Shown piece by piece: positions 41,875 to 54,642 of a stretch of 64,000 nt of DNA (positions are counted from its first letter, which is position 1; each line of letters starts with the position of its first letter). The notes beneath the pieces were generated by a model that searched no databases, was not told the origin of the DNA, and saw only the letters and a list, made by a program, of their open reading frames with translations. The DNA comes from Siniperca chuatsi (taxonomy: Eukaryota > Chordata > Actinopteri > Centrarchiformes > Sinipercidae): the NCBI RefSeq assembly GCF_020085105.1, contig NC_058052.1, positions 10,273,233-10,337,232 of the forward strand, written 5' to 3'. Both the position numbers and the translations under genes were made by a program.

Positions 41875-44652
41875 CTAGTTCATATCTTGAATTACATATC
41901 GCACATCCAGTGCAAGATTAGCAGTTTCTACAGCAACTTGTAATGCATTGAGTTTAGCTGTGAAGGAGTCAAGCACATGTGGCTGCACAGTAGTGTTTCT
42001 AGACAGGGGTGCAGGTGAGAACTGTGGGTATTTAGTGTTCAGATAAGTCCACTTCTGATTTGGGCTACTTTCCACCAGTCCACAGCCACAGAAGCCCAAA
42101 CTATCCTCCATGTGTTCTTTCATGACATCTGCAGGGAGAGTCCAGTAGTGAGCATGAGTCAGATCGATTAAAGAATTCCCACCGTCGTGCTCCAGCGCTG
42201 CCGCCACAGACTCCAGAGAGCGGCAGAATCCCTCCACGCCAAGAAGGTACTCCGTCTGTGAGCACCCTAGCGCCGATGTGGCCTCTGTGACTTCATTCAT
42301 GCTCTAAGATGAAAATATGGCATAATCAAGACATGTTTTAATGATATCGCTGTGAAGATGTGAAATCAATAAAACTGGACTGGTTTAAGACTAAATATTG
42401 GATCTCACCTTGTGTCTGATGTGAGCAGCTAAGTGGGTCTCAGTACACCCACCTCCAAGTAAGGCAGATGGTTCCCTCAGGGTAAGCCTCAACACATGTT
42501 CTGTCTTCTGGGACGCCACCTTTAACAGACAGAAATGAACACATCAGTTCATCTGTCACATTTTAAAGGTCATTCCAAGTTGATGGATGCTTTTATCAAA
42601 AGTGCTCTAGAAGATGGCTGTGTTAGTGAAACGCTCTACCAACTGAGCTTTATGGGGCCATTTATTATTAATCATATTTCTGCTTTCGAAACAATATTGC
42701 AAGTTGCGGAACAATATATTGTAAATCGTAGTGGGGAGGAGATCCATCTGATGTTATGAGTGAATATTTGGTGTAACAGGTACACAGTTTGCCCTTCTTG
42801 TGCATCAAAATAGTTTCACATCCATCCATATATCTCTCTACAGTATCTATCGTAAACCCCAAAAGCCAACAGTACAGCCCCAACACTCCTCACTTCATCT
42901 TACCTTCAGCTCACTTAACATTGTCTCGTTCCTGTGGCAGAGGATCATCGTACAGATCGCTGACTCCCCAGGAGGGTGTAAATGCAGCATCGTCTTGGAT
43001 CCAAACTGCCTAATACTGAGATCCCTCACCTTCCCATAGACCTTGGCTGGGATTGTGGTATGTAATGTGGCCACAGGTTGAGCACCTATTTGTTTTAGCA
43101 GACAGAAATTACACACACACAGTGCAAAGTAACAGTATAAGATATACCTGCCTGGACAGTACACTATACAAATGTACATTCACAGTTTCACATCTAGAAG
43201 ATGTAGAAGAATGCGGAAAATTGCAAAGTTCTATGAAAGCATTTGGTCTTAACACATTTACACACTTTCCAGTATTCTGACCCCTAATATTCCCAATATT
43301 CCCCTACATTTTTAAGTAGCTTCAAAGTTAGATAATATATTTTCATATACACGTATGCATATATATTCTGCATCTGCTTGTTCCAGTGCTTAAATGGAGC
43401 CACTGCATATCACACATATATTGAGTGAAAAACTCAAACCAAGATGCCATTTGTATGGCTTAACTTTTACATTAGATGTAATATTCCAAATGTTTTGTGT
43501 ATAATTTTATACACGTCTCTGTAATTCAGTATGATGTCTATGGTATCTTTGGAAACTTTGGGATCTCAACACAAATTTAAAATCCCTGTGGTTTCTAAGT
43601 GCTTGTCTATATGATATTAATTTGAAATAATGGATCCACCCAGGATTCGAGACATTTAGAGGCCTACCTGCCAGCTGAGTTAGTGGCTCCATGAGAGTGA
43701 TTCCCAGCCTCTCTATCACTATGATCCCATGACTCCTCAGGTATTGCTGTAGGACTGGGTGTATGACCTTCTGGCATACAAAGAGCTTCACCTCATCTTT
43801 AGCCACCTGTTTGCCAAGCTCCAGGAGTTGATCCAGGATCTGTGAGTCTGTGTCTACACCTGGGTGCACCTCAATTCGCCCATCTCCTAGTTCACAAAGG
43901 TCTCCAGCAAGAGATGCACTGAACAACACCATGCGCAGTGGATTTGAATGCAGGTTCTCTAAGTTGTTGAGGCAAAAGACATCAGGCATGTCCACCAGTA
44001 AACCTGGAAACACTGCAGAGTTTAGCACAGAATGGCCTTCAACAGAGACGGTCACTATTTTGCCAAGTCTGACTATACCTGGGCTGTCACAGGGAACAGT
44101 CAGCAAAAAGGCTTGTACAGCCAACTTGCTGATGTGAAGTGCCTCTGGCTCTGTTAGCACACATGCTGGTTTGCTGGAGATGACACTGCGAGCTAATTTG
44201 ATCAAGTTCTGACTGCTGCAGAAGTCGAGCTTCACTTTACAAGCACAGTCTTCTCCTTGTAGGTAACTGGTGCACAGACCCAGCAAGTGCTTGTTCACTC
44301 TGATAACCACATTTCCTCTGAGACCAGACTGCTTCGCTTGCTCAATAAGAGACAAGCAAAGAATGGCAGCAAACAAACCACAGTCACTGAAACGAGAAAC
44401 GTGGTTGAGAATGGAGGTTCTGATCAGATTGATAAAAGGCTGAGAGGAGGAAATGGTTGGAAGGAGAACTGAGGAGGTTGAGGTGGTTACAACGAGCCCT
44501 CCAATGTTGTTGTGAACTTGTTTTAGTCTACCTGTCGGACCAAAACAAGATCTCAGAAGCTGTCTCAGCAAGTTAAGCTTATTACAAATATCAGTGTTGT
44601 CCAGTGGTAGATCCGTACAAAGAGATGGAGATTTCTTGACAAGTCGAGACAT
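41875..44652 (-). CDS. mkks: MKKS/BBS6, chaperonin-like BBSome assembly factor
   Basis: Related to the CCT/TRiC chaperonin subunits. With BBS10, BBS12 and CCT it helps assemble the BBSome at the base of the cilium; human mutations cause McKusick-Kaufman and Bardet-Biedl syndromes. Four coding exons join in phase: 43668-44652 (one long exon, 328 codons), 42904-43085, 42409-42519 and 41875-42303, giving 568 aa (human 570). The chaperonin GPTG is kept (38-41), but the place of the ATPase motif GDGTT reads S89-D-C-G, as expected for MKKS, which is not a normal ATPase. Also seen: [18 protein letters not shown] and the C-terminal [23 protein letters not shown]. The ATG at 44652 was chosen because the codon before it is GTG. 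It starts head to head with slx4ip and runs tail to tail toward srd5a2. Confidence 0.95.
42628..42659 (-). repeat. tRNA-like 5' fragment in an mkks intron
   Basis: Read on the minus strand the segment begins GGCCCCATAAAGCTCAGTTG and goes on GTAGAGCGTTTC, which resembles the acceptor stem start and A box of a tRNA. No B box (GTTCRANNC) follows at the expected distance, so it is not a functional tRNA. It could be a tRNA-derived SINE head or a tRNA pseudogene piece. Confidence 0.35.
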
Positions 44653-46115
44653 CACTTTAGCGGCAATTTCTGAAGCACAGCAGGCTCACCTTATGACCAC
44701 TGTCGACAACCTAACGTTACAGAAGTCGCTTGGCATAGCGTTAAACAGTAGCGACAGTAAAACGAGTTATAAGCCACAATCATGTCCTTTAGACTGTTCA
44801 ACGCTACCTTATTGCTTCCGTGTTAAGCGCCTTTGCTTGCCACCACTCGGATAGTGAGACTTATAGCATTGCCTGATAAAAATGAAACAAAGTTTGGATA
44901 CACCCTTTATAATAGTATGCTGAAACAAATCAAACATGTTGATTTGATAGTATAGTGGCTATTGTCTAATAACAAATAATATTTAGATACAATTCGAAAA
45001 CGTATAATTTCGGGATTAATACAGGCTTTTCAACGCGCAACTCGTTTCCATGGTAGCGGTCACAGCGTTGGGTCCTAGAGGGGTCCTATTCGATAAACTG
45101 TCGCATTCTCTCGCCAATATTTAGAAATTGTTGCTGTCACAACAGATAATCAACCTAAAACTCCAGAACCCCACTACCCCGCTTTATAACAGAGGTGGAC
45201 GGTCGCTTTGCTACCATATTTCCTTACCTTACCTTAATTCCGAGGTATTTTTTTTTGCCAAACATCATCATCCGCTGAAAGCTGCGAGCGAGCTGCACTG
45301 GCTTTGCATTTGTTGGACTACAAACGTCAAATGTGACGTCATCTCCTGCAGCCACGTTTGACAAATATTCAAAACTGTTGGCGGTATGAAATCTCTTGTT
45401 AATTTTAATGTTATGTTATTAATGTTTACACAACGTTATCGACTAAATTTGTTTATTACACTTTTGTAGTGTCATTAACATGTCATTTGTTAATGATGGC
45501 TTAACGTTAGAGCCATCATGTTGTTTCGTAGCAGTAACGTAACGTTAATCACTGGTCTTGTGAGCCCAACTGTTCAGTTTAGTTGAACCGATAACCTACT
45601 AGATAAACCCTTACGTTACAACTACTAGTTAAACTGTAATTATTTTACGGTTAAAATGCTTTAGCTTTAATCTTGCTACGTTTGAAGATGCCATGTTAAT
45701 TTAGTCTAGCTTGGTCTGCACTACACACCCTGACCATATGAGAGTGAATGAAGGTCAAAGCGTAAAACGTTAACTAACCCGTGTTAACTGTTTCACCATC
45801 AAAACTCGGTTAGGTTAGCGTTAGGACTAACATTACAGTGTATTGCGTTTAGTAAGAAATGTAATATTGTGTAACTAATAACAAACCTACCACGTTATCT
45901 CTGCAAGAGAGGAGTATCACGCTAAGGTCACTATTGACACTAATAGTCTATGATAAGACCGCTAACTACTGTTATTTTCTTAGAAGGGTGGTAAACTAAG
46001 CCTGTCAGTGTTGTATGTTATCTGCGATGTATGATCATTGGAGAGTGTTGTTTTTAGGCTTCCACGACAATACACTTGTTCCAGGTGAAACTAGCTGACT
46101 GCTGTGTTCACTGCA
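44653..46115. promoter_or_regulatory. Bidirectional mkks/slx4ip promoter region
   Basis: The start codons of mkks (minus) and slx4ip (plus) are 1.46 kb apart and face away from each other, as in human. Both 5' leaders and the shared promoter should lie here, probably around 44660-45400. TTGTTCCAG at 46076-46084 looks like a splice acceptor just before the slx4ip ATG, so slx4ip probably has an untranslated first exon further left. Confidence 0.6.
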
Positions 46116-49100
46116 ATGGCTCCTCTCAAATTTGTCATTAAGGTAAGTGAAAATTAAATATACAGTACAGACCCTTGTAGTGGAGTGTATTGTGTTGTGT
46201 TGTATTAAAATGTTCAAGATTTATGTGCAACAGCTATCAAAACGTTGGGCTTTACATTAGATTTGTGAGCCTACCATTTGAAGAAAGCAGAGAATTAACA
46301 TACATAGAAGAAAACTGCACATAAAAGCTCAATCATATTTAAAAAAAAAACATATAAAACTAACTCAATATTTATTTTTAATGTGTTTGTCTGTTTGAAG
46401 TGTTTTTGGACAAATTCTTTCAGTTTAGATTTTTGAATTATATTCACTCAGAACCTTCCTCAGCAAACTTTGTTTAACTGCTGCACCCATGTTACATTGT
46501 AAAAACTGGTACTATGTTAGAGCTTATAACCTATTTATTGCAATTGTGTGTGTGTGTGTGTGTGTCCAGTTTGGCATGAATACCACAAAAAATGGTGACC
46601 AAATGTAAGAGGTTATCATATAAACACATGTTAATCATATTCTTTAGTTTGGGTGCTGACCACAAAGCCTCCTAATTATTTGAAACAAAATGTTTCCCCA
46701 CATAAAATGCACACAAGATACTAAAGAATAAGATGAATCTGCATTTGATTAAATCTATTCAGTCTTTATTGTCAGAGTTCATGATCAACAACTGTTTGTG
46801 TTACTGCCAAACAGACACTACTTCCAGCAACTGCCTTGAGTTATTATGGTCTATGTTAAACCACTGAAAAGCTGTTGTGCAGTAGGGGAAAATACTACCA
46901 ATGAAAAGTACAGAAATATATGCTTGCTTCTCTAACATTTACAGTATTAATATTGTGTTGCAACGTCTTCTTTGTTGGCTATATTCATTGTTTTGACAAA
47001 TCCTTTGGCCACTAGAGGGAAGTACAGATACATGTTTCAACTCTCTTGCCTCCACATTCTGATGTTGTTATTCATCCTTTCGAAAACATTATTCAGAGTT
47101 TCTGGTCACCTTTTGAAAATCTAAGCGGACTGCCTCCCTGAGAGGCTTTTGTTAATGGACACAGCCATACAGAGCAGAGGAAACTCATTCTATTAAAAAG
47201 CCAAGCTGTTCATCCTCAGTCTGATGCACTGTCAGGAATAATGCACATCAGATGTTTTTGTTAAGTGCAGGAAAAGCCGCTGGTCTCTCTTTTGTTGATG
47301 TTTCATTTATTGAGAGTTTTGGATGAGGGCTGCAGACATTCGCACTGATCTCTCACATCCTCCATAATGCCATGTGTGCCTAGTTGACCAGATATTGCAT
47401 TCACTCCCTTTATTTGTTTCATATGCATGCCTGCATACAGGCTACCCCAGCACCCCCCTCAGTGGGTTGTGGGAGAGTAAAACCCTGGAGGTTCACGGAA
47501 GGTTCCTTCTCACTAGGCACATAATGATACTGTTGTGTTACTCGGCCTGAGAATATTCACACAGCCTCTACCATGCTTTACAAACTAACCTCAGACAAGT
47601 ATGTTAGAAAGGATCAGTCCAAACAATAGCATTCAAGGCGCTACCCTGGGCTTGTCTTTTGCAAAACAAACACCACTACCACCATGTTTTTTAATAAATT
47701 AATTAACCTCTCAGAATATTAAAGAACAAAAATCTGCACAGAGGCATTGTTTTCACAAAGGCGTGTTGCAAACTCTGTTTGAGAGCGAGGATTATTGAAG
47801 CAATTATGAGTTATGTTCTTGGATTTACCATGCCATGTTTAGTAGACTGTTCAGCAGTGTGTTTTAATGATTCTTTCTCCTAAGATGTCTTCAAAGAGCT
47901 CCCTCCCTAGTCTGTGGAACTGCAGGAGGTGCTGGTATGCTCCTTCTTAAATAGGCTTAGACTATATAGTGACCTGCCACTTCTCAGACCTCCCGAAAAG
48001 GGCCTGCAGGCTAAAACACTGATCCACTGAAGTGCTCGCTGTCTGCCAGTACATTACCGCTGCAGAGCCCTGCAATCTGCCTTCTATTAGCTAAATGTAC
48101 TGCTGACTTTCTAACAATCATCTCATATAGTAGGTAGAGACAGAGAGCAAAGTGTGGTTTAAGAAAGATTGAGGTATCGCAGAGTAGTTTGATGTCAGAG
48201 GTTTATGTGCTGCTTTGTGTTGTTGTCACTCATTAATGAGCTCATATCCGACCACACATCATGCCTCTGTGAAAAATCATTGCAGTCTGATTAGAAATAT
48301 TTTGACACTTTCCAACTTCAGGGATCTTTCACAAGAGAAGGTGGCAGGGGTAAAAATCAAAACACATTTCATCACAGCACTGCCCTACATTGCCGTACAT
48401 AATTCACATTTCCTGATGAGGCCAAACACTTCTCAGCCTGCTATTTCTCTCTACCAATCTCTCAAGGATGTGTCTGCCTGCGTTTTGTTTGCTGAGTGTT
48501 ACCTGGAGATATTCCTGTCTGTTCTTGCTGCCGGAATTCCACTCTTGGGTTGTGTCTCTTTTTATCATTAAATAAAGAGGACTCCGGTGTGCTAACATTC
48601 ACCTGAATGAAGGAAGCTTTGCACACAAAACGCACCGCACACTATCTAATAACTAATAACATTCGCCTCAATAATAATCAAGTCTCAAGCTTCACTGCTC
48701 AGTATCTGGCAGTTAGAAAAATTAGAAAAGAGAATTGTCCTTTCTTTTTTTTTAAGGGGAAACCCAGGTGACTCACAGCACAGAAAGAGCTGGGAATGAG
48801 GCAAATAAAGCCTGAGAGCAAGGTTGTCACACCCACAGATCTAAAGAGCTCCCCTGGGTTCTTTGCAGACTTGCAGAAAGAGAGAGAGAGAGAGAGAGAG
48901 AAAGTCGGAAAAAGAGAGGGACCGAGGGAGAGTGGGAGAGATGCAAGTTTTATTGAGTGAGACCGCATCTGCTGCCCCTTCTCTCCTAATGTAAACATCT
49001 GTGGCTGGTTAGTGTTAGCCTCTGAGCTAAGTGCAGTCCGAGAAGGTCTGGTTCTTATATGGCGCGATAGCAATGGCAAAGGGCAGCAAGGTGAGGAGGT

Positions 49101-52100
49101 GGGTGAAGCCGCTCGTAGAGTTTGGGCCCTGTGCCCAACTTGGAATAGCACAGGCGGGAGGATGGAGAGCCGGGTCTGGGAGAGAGATAAGGGAAGGTAG
49201 AGAGTGTTTTGGGAACTGAGACTGATATAGACCAGAGCCCCGAAGACCAGAAAGTGAAAAGAGCCATCAGTGGGTTTGAGTCAGGATTTGTTTATTTACA
49301 GACAGAAAATATGAAGGTGAATTAATTTTCTCATGTTGTGCTGTGGACTGTGGGCAGCTTCGGCCTCAAATTTTTCTAATGTTTTTGTCTTTGTTAACCC
49401 TTTTTTTCCCTGCAGGTCATGGTTATCAGATTGGCAGTGGGGAGAATTAGGATAGAGAAGTTGAGCTTAGCCTGCAGGAAGACTTAGCCCTATTCATTCA
49501 CTGTGCGACAGCTCACAAAAGATGGCACAATAAAGGATTTGGTATTAAGTAGCGCTCCTTGCTGCCTCTCATTCAGCCCTCAGCCTCTGTTCATAACTCT
49601 AAAAAGCCTGTGCAAGAGAGGACAAAGCAGTGCTGGCCCACTTTAGTATGTATGAAAAGAGTAACTTCCTCTAGAACTTGGCCCTTTATCAAACTTTTCT
49701 TTCCTACAAAAGCGACAGTTGCTCAGAGTATTGCCTTAAATGTGTCAAAGCAAAGTACACAAAGTAGGGTAGCTCATGAATTTGATAAATGAATGTCAGG
49801 TTAATTAAATCCTTTAGGGTCCTGCTTATGATACTGTAGAGATGGTGTTACAGAGGAAGGTCTATGTGGTAGTATTTACTGAGAGGACTGTTTTGAAGTT
49901 GTTTATCTTGCTGTTTGTTTTAATTTCACCCTTTCAATAGGCGTACTGGATTTTTTAGGTACTTTCAGATTGCTTTGCTCAAGGAAGATAAGGCTCTTGT
50001 GGTCTGTATTACTGCATCTACAAAGTATTGTGCTGCTTGCCAAGATCTTACTAAAGAGGGGTCATAGCTGGGCTTCAAGGGGGGGCTACATGGAGGTCAT
50101 AGTTCATGACAGAGTTCAGCTTGAAGATCCACGGGTCACTCTTTGTGCTGGGAGTTGACAAATTTAGACCACATGATGTGATTTGTAGTCAGAGCCTTTG
50201 TGTAAAATTAAATTCTGCAGATTTTTTGTTTTATCTGCCACACTCAACACAAACATCCTTTGTAAAAGCCCTGATAGCTGCACCTAAACAGTGCAGCCTT
50301 GACTCAAAGATTGATTGCGCCTTCACCAAACCACCAGTTTTGGGCAAATTAATTGTTTTCTTATTAGTATGATTGCATTAGATTGCATTCCTGACAAAAT
50401 TCCCCATTTCTGAGAAGCCCACGGAATCACATGCTGTTTTTGTGTAAGGGGCAGACCACTGTTTATCATTAATGTGCAGTTCCCAGTTGAGTCTTGTCTG
50501 CTGCTCTAATGTGATAAAAGGAAGTTAGTCTATGGCTTGCTAGATGTCTGACTTTCAGCCCAAAACACAGACTCAATCAGAAGCTCAGAAACCACTTCAG
50601 GGGATTCACCCTGCTGTGTCTCAGTAAGGACTGAGACACAGCAACCTGTACTGCTCTCTTGGTTCCAGGATATTGATCACATTAACCTTATGTCGCTCTT
50701 TAGAGCTCACATTAGCTTTTGAGCCATGTGCCCTAGAAGATTGATCTTGTGGTCCCTGTCAGGATTTACACGCATGCAGGAGACAGAATATTAGGAAGAC
50801 CTCTCATTATAAAGCAGTCCAATGCCACACCACCATTAACTATGAACTCAAAAATGACCATGGAGGTGAATTAACATTTCGCAAAACTTGAACATTATAT
50901 GTTTCGCAGGATTTAATCCAGGGCCATTATACCTGATAAACTGGTAACATATAGAGTTCCTATACTCATCTGTAATTCAATTCTTAGGTCTCAAAAGTCA
51001 GGGTACCAAAACCCATCCAGCATGTGTCAAGTCCAATCCCAAGAAACCACTGTGGGGCTTATCCACTAGTCTGTCCCTGTGTTTTGATTGACAAGGTCTG
51101 ACCCTCTGTTGCTTGGCTTTCCCACACACTGGTAATTGTTGGAGGCAGTCAGCTGAGGCCACCAGTCATCCGTGGACCGCTGTGAGACAAAGAGCAGAGG
51201 ATGGAGAGAATACTGATGTGTAGGGACGAGCTGATACTGACAGGCAACATGCACACGTTTTATACATGATGGGGGGGGGCGGGCTCTGTTCTGGTCCACA
51301 GTGTTCTTGTCTTTGTGAAAGCATGTTTTTGTACAACAACTTCTGTTTATATTTTTTATTATATTTAAGTTTGTACAAAGATATTTGTCAGCTTGATTTG
51401 CTCAGAGCCAGTATTTAGCCTTTAATGTCACTTGACAAAAGGTTCTCAGCCCAATGGTCTTTTCTAACGGTAAATAAAACCTTCTTGATCTCTTCCTTTG
51501 ACGAAGAAGCTAACCTAACTCATTTTAAACAAGAAGAGGAGATAACTGGAGAGAGTTTGGAGTTGGGAAGTGTAGGCTTGTGTCTAGAATTAGAAACTAA
51601 GTAGCGCGGGCCTTCCCCTACACACCCTGTTAATTCATTCTCTCACGTCATCCTGAGAGCGAGGCCGTAGGAACATCCCTCAAGTCTGGGTTGTAGAGTT
51701 TAGTCATTCTGTCTGCAATACTTCAGCCCAGGGGACGAGCCTGGCTCAAAACAAAAGTTGCAGTGTGCATAAGTATTCCCTGTTACTAAACGAATAACCT
51801 CTTCTGTTTGTACACACTCTTTTCCAAGTTCTACACCGTGAGCCTGAAATCTGTGCCTGGTTTTGTCTTTATATAACTGTGTTTTTGCTTCCCCATTCAG
51901 TTCAGTGCTTTTTGCAGCATTATCACTCTGGGTTTTAGGGCAGTACTTGTTGCTCCTCTGTGTCATGCTGTGGGTGGTCTCAGTCCATCCATTACTTCCT
52001 TGTCCAGGGAGAGGCGAAGTTCACACGAGACCCACATCCATTTGCTCTCTGCAGTGGGCAGCTTTTGCACTCATGTGTAAACCATAATCAGGCTAGACTG

Positions 52101-53210
52101 GAAAAGATGTAACAGCAACTTAACCAGACGCGGCATTTCTGGCCTCCCTGACCTCCCAGTCCCTTGTAGCTTATTGTCATTGACATGATGACGTTGTGCT
52201 TCAGGAATCCACTCTGCAGTCCTCCACTCAGCTTTCTACAGCAAAAGTTATAGTGCAGAAGTGCAGAAACACGTAGTGCTTTAGGGCAGATCTAAAGAGT
52301 TTTATCACCACTCTGATACAAAGTAGGATAATCCTCATTTATGTGGTAAATCTTTAAACGGTTGTGTGCAGCCTGTTGTGACCTGAGGCAGTGACTTATA
52401 GAAAAAGAAAACACTTTTTACGCTGAGTGAGGGGAAATATAAGGAGACAGACAGGGCTATACTTTTTTGTAAAGAGATTGGTAAAGAGATGGCTAGACAG
52501 AGTAACAGGAGGGAGGGGACTGCTGTGAGAGGCCTGGGGTGATGTTTGAGGACACAGGGGGTCGTTGTGGTCTGTCTCGCTGTCAATCACCCTCACTCTG
52601 ATTTCCTTTGTTGTCCGTGAGTTCAATGCCCCACAGCAACCTGTGGCTGTCCTTCCTCTTTGTGTTACAGTGTGGGAACTTTGCTGTGCTGGTGGATCTC
52701 CACGTTCTGCCCCTGGGCGGCCAAGAGGACGCCAGCTGGTTTACTACGGACCACATCGAGGTACAGACACAGGGAGAAGGGCGTGGGTGTGAATAAGTGT
52801 GTGAGTGAATATATGGCTTCTGTTCTGCTGGGGGGCTTTTCAAAAGACAGCAGCAGCGTGGAATCTAAAATGACTGATCCTTCTGTCTAGTCTTCATAGG
52901 GGTTTTCATTGTTGCAAAACTGTTCTCATCTCTCCAGCTAGCCGCTTGTGGAGTTGCCTTACTGGCCTTTCACTTGACACTTCTACTGTCCTGTTGTTTC
53001 CCCGTGCTCATCATCAAAACTTGTGTTCTCTCACCAGTTCAACAACATGTTGCTGTACTGAAATATCTGCACACTGTTTGTAGGAGGTCACAGCCCTGGT
53101 TCAAGATGCTGTGGACCAGAGGGTTAAGCAGTACATACAGTCCCGCCACAATAGAAGACAGCCCAAACAGAAGAAGGAGCTGGCACCTGCTTCAGCCTTT
53201 TTTGTGAAAG
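46116..53210 (+). CDS. slx4ip: SLX4IP, SLX4-interacting protein (first three coding exons; gene continues beyond the window)
   Basis: Binds the SLX4 scaffold and XPF-ERCC1 nuclease, and affects telomere recombination and crosslink repair in the nucleus. Three coding exons are seen: 46116-46142 (MAPLKFVIK), 52671-52760 (CGNFAVLVDLHVLPLGGQED..) and 53084-53210 (EVTALVQDAVDQRVKQYIQS..FFVK), with phases 0, 0 and 1. The start and the CGNFAVLVDLH block match the N-terminus of human SLX4IP. The next expected exon, carrying the GYxxQITAYFLxRG region, was searched for and not found up to 64000, so the gene must go on past the right edge. The first intron is 6.5 kb. Orientation beside mkks agrees with human chromosome 20. 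Confidence 0.9.
46545..46565. repeat. (GT)n microsatellite
   Basis: About ten GT units in slx4ip intron 1. Confidence 0.9.
48879..48901. repeat. (GA)n microsatellite
   Basis: About eleven AG units in slx4ip intron 1, inside a purine-rich stretch. Confidence 0.9.
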
Positions 53211-53364
53211 GTAACACACCATCTTGTGACCCTCATTACACTACACTAGATCCAAATAGTCTATATTTATTATGATCTAATTTATTGGTTTGCGGTCCGT
53301 TATTGTGTATGACAGTGCTTCTTCATGTGTTTACTTGGAGCATTAGTTTCAATTATTCAATGCA

Positions 53365-53460
53365 ATTATTTGTTTATATAGTGCCAATTCATAACAGAAG
53401 TTATCTCATTGCACCTTTCCTATAGAGCAGGTCTAGACCATACTCTTTATAATATTATTG
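53365..53460. repeat. Interspersed repeat fragment
   Basis: The string TTTATATAGTGCCAATTC, followed by ATAACAGAAGTTATCTCA and GCAGGTCTAGACCATACTC, is one I recognise from many fish genomes. Its class cannot be told from this piece. Confidence 0.4.
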
Positions 53461-54621
53461 TTACTTACTAAGAAATAGGCTACACGTTATATTTATTGTT
53501 TTGATTTCACTGTTGCTCATTCCTCTGGAATGTAGTCATCTTTGTCTTCCCTTTCCTTGTCTTAGGTGTGTCTATCATCAACTCTTGAATAAGTGAAATG
53601 GTTTACTTTGGCAAAGAACTCAAAACCATTATTTATTCACTTGGATCTCAGTGCAGAGATATGGCTGTGTGCATGGGCTCTGAGGAGGATGGGAATGGAG
53701 TTACAAAACAGTCAAAAACAAAAAGTATTTCATGGCTACCTTTTTTTGAGGAGAGTGTGGGAGGAAAGACAACAGAACTAGTTGGGACACGGTAGCTTTC
53801 TACACCCAGGGTGTGACCTGGAGGCAAGAGTTGATAGGAGGTTTAACTCGGCACGATATGTAAGTCCATTAAAATGGACCCTTCTGTTTAATGTGGTGTT
53901 GGCACACCTGTGTATCTGTACTTGTAGTTGCCTTGACACACATACAACCATATACACAGAGAGAAAAATCCATCAATTATGCTCCAATGTGAATAAGCCA
54001 ATTCAATTCATCCCAATTTATCCAATGCGAGTACATTCCTCCAGCCACCCACACACATGCCTTTGAAGCACTGTAAGCCTAGCTTCAGAGTAACCCCCAG
54101 CTGTGTGTTGTAAGGCAGACAGGTTTGTCACAGGTAGCAGTTAAGGGCAGTTAAACTGGGCTCACTCTGCAGGGCGGGCCTGACTGTGAGAGTGGGATTA
54201 CAGGGCAGTCGGCCCCATAAAGTTTCTCCTGTGGCTGCAGCTCTACCTCTCATGCTACTCCCCTCCACTTTAGTCTTCTCATCCACTAAAACTGCATGTC
54301 CATGTGTGCATCTGTTTTCCTACACGCAGATGCATGCGTACATGTTATTCGACTTAGTCATTTTCTTGATAAACATATCGTCATCATAAGCAGGCATATG
54401 TGTTGCATGCATGTGTGGGTGCATTCACACAGGCACTCATACACGGCAGAACCAGTGAGAATCAGAAGGAGCGACAGTGTGTTGGAGAGATATATCCTCC
54501 CCCTGGGCTAGGTGTGAACAGGCTGACAGTGTAAGGTTACTGAAAAGCCTGTCTCATATTCCCCATGACAGACTGAGGAGAGACAGACATCTCTAATGAT
54601 GGAGATCACAGACTGAGGTTC

Positions 54622-54642
54622 CACACACACACACACACACAC
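54622..54642. repeat. (CA)n microsatellite
   Basis: About ten CA units in an slx4ip intron. Confidence 0.9.

Larger units (their letters stand above)
46143..52670 (+). other. slx4ip: slx4ip intron 1
   Basis: No second gene recognised. It holds a GT microsatellite (46545-46565), a GA microsatellite (48879-48901) and a short G run near 51271. The frames at 48699-49267 are GA/CT-rich shadows. Confidence 0.6.

Noticed and set aside
49410-49450. Pyrimidine tract plus CAG followed by codons for GHGYQI, resembling a later SLX4IP exon
   Set aside because: It lies before coding exon 2, which is the wrong order, and the frame stops after a few residues.
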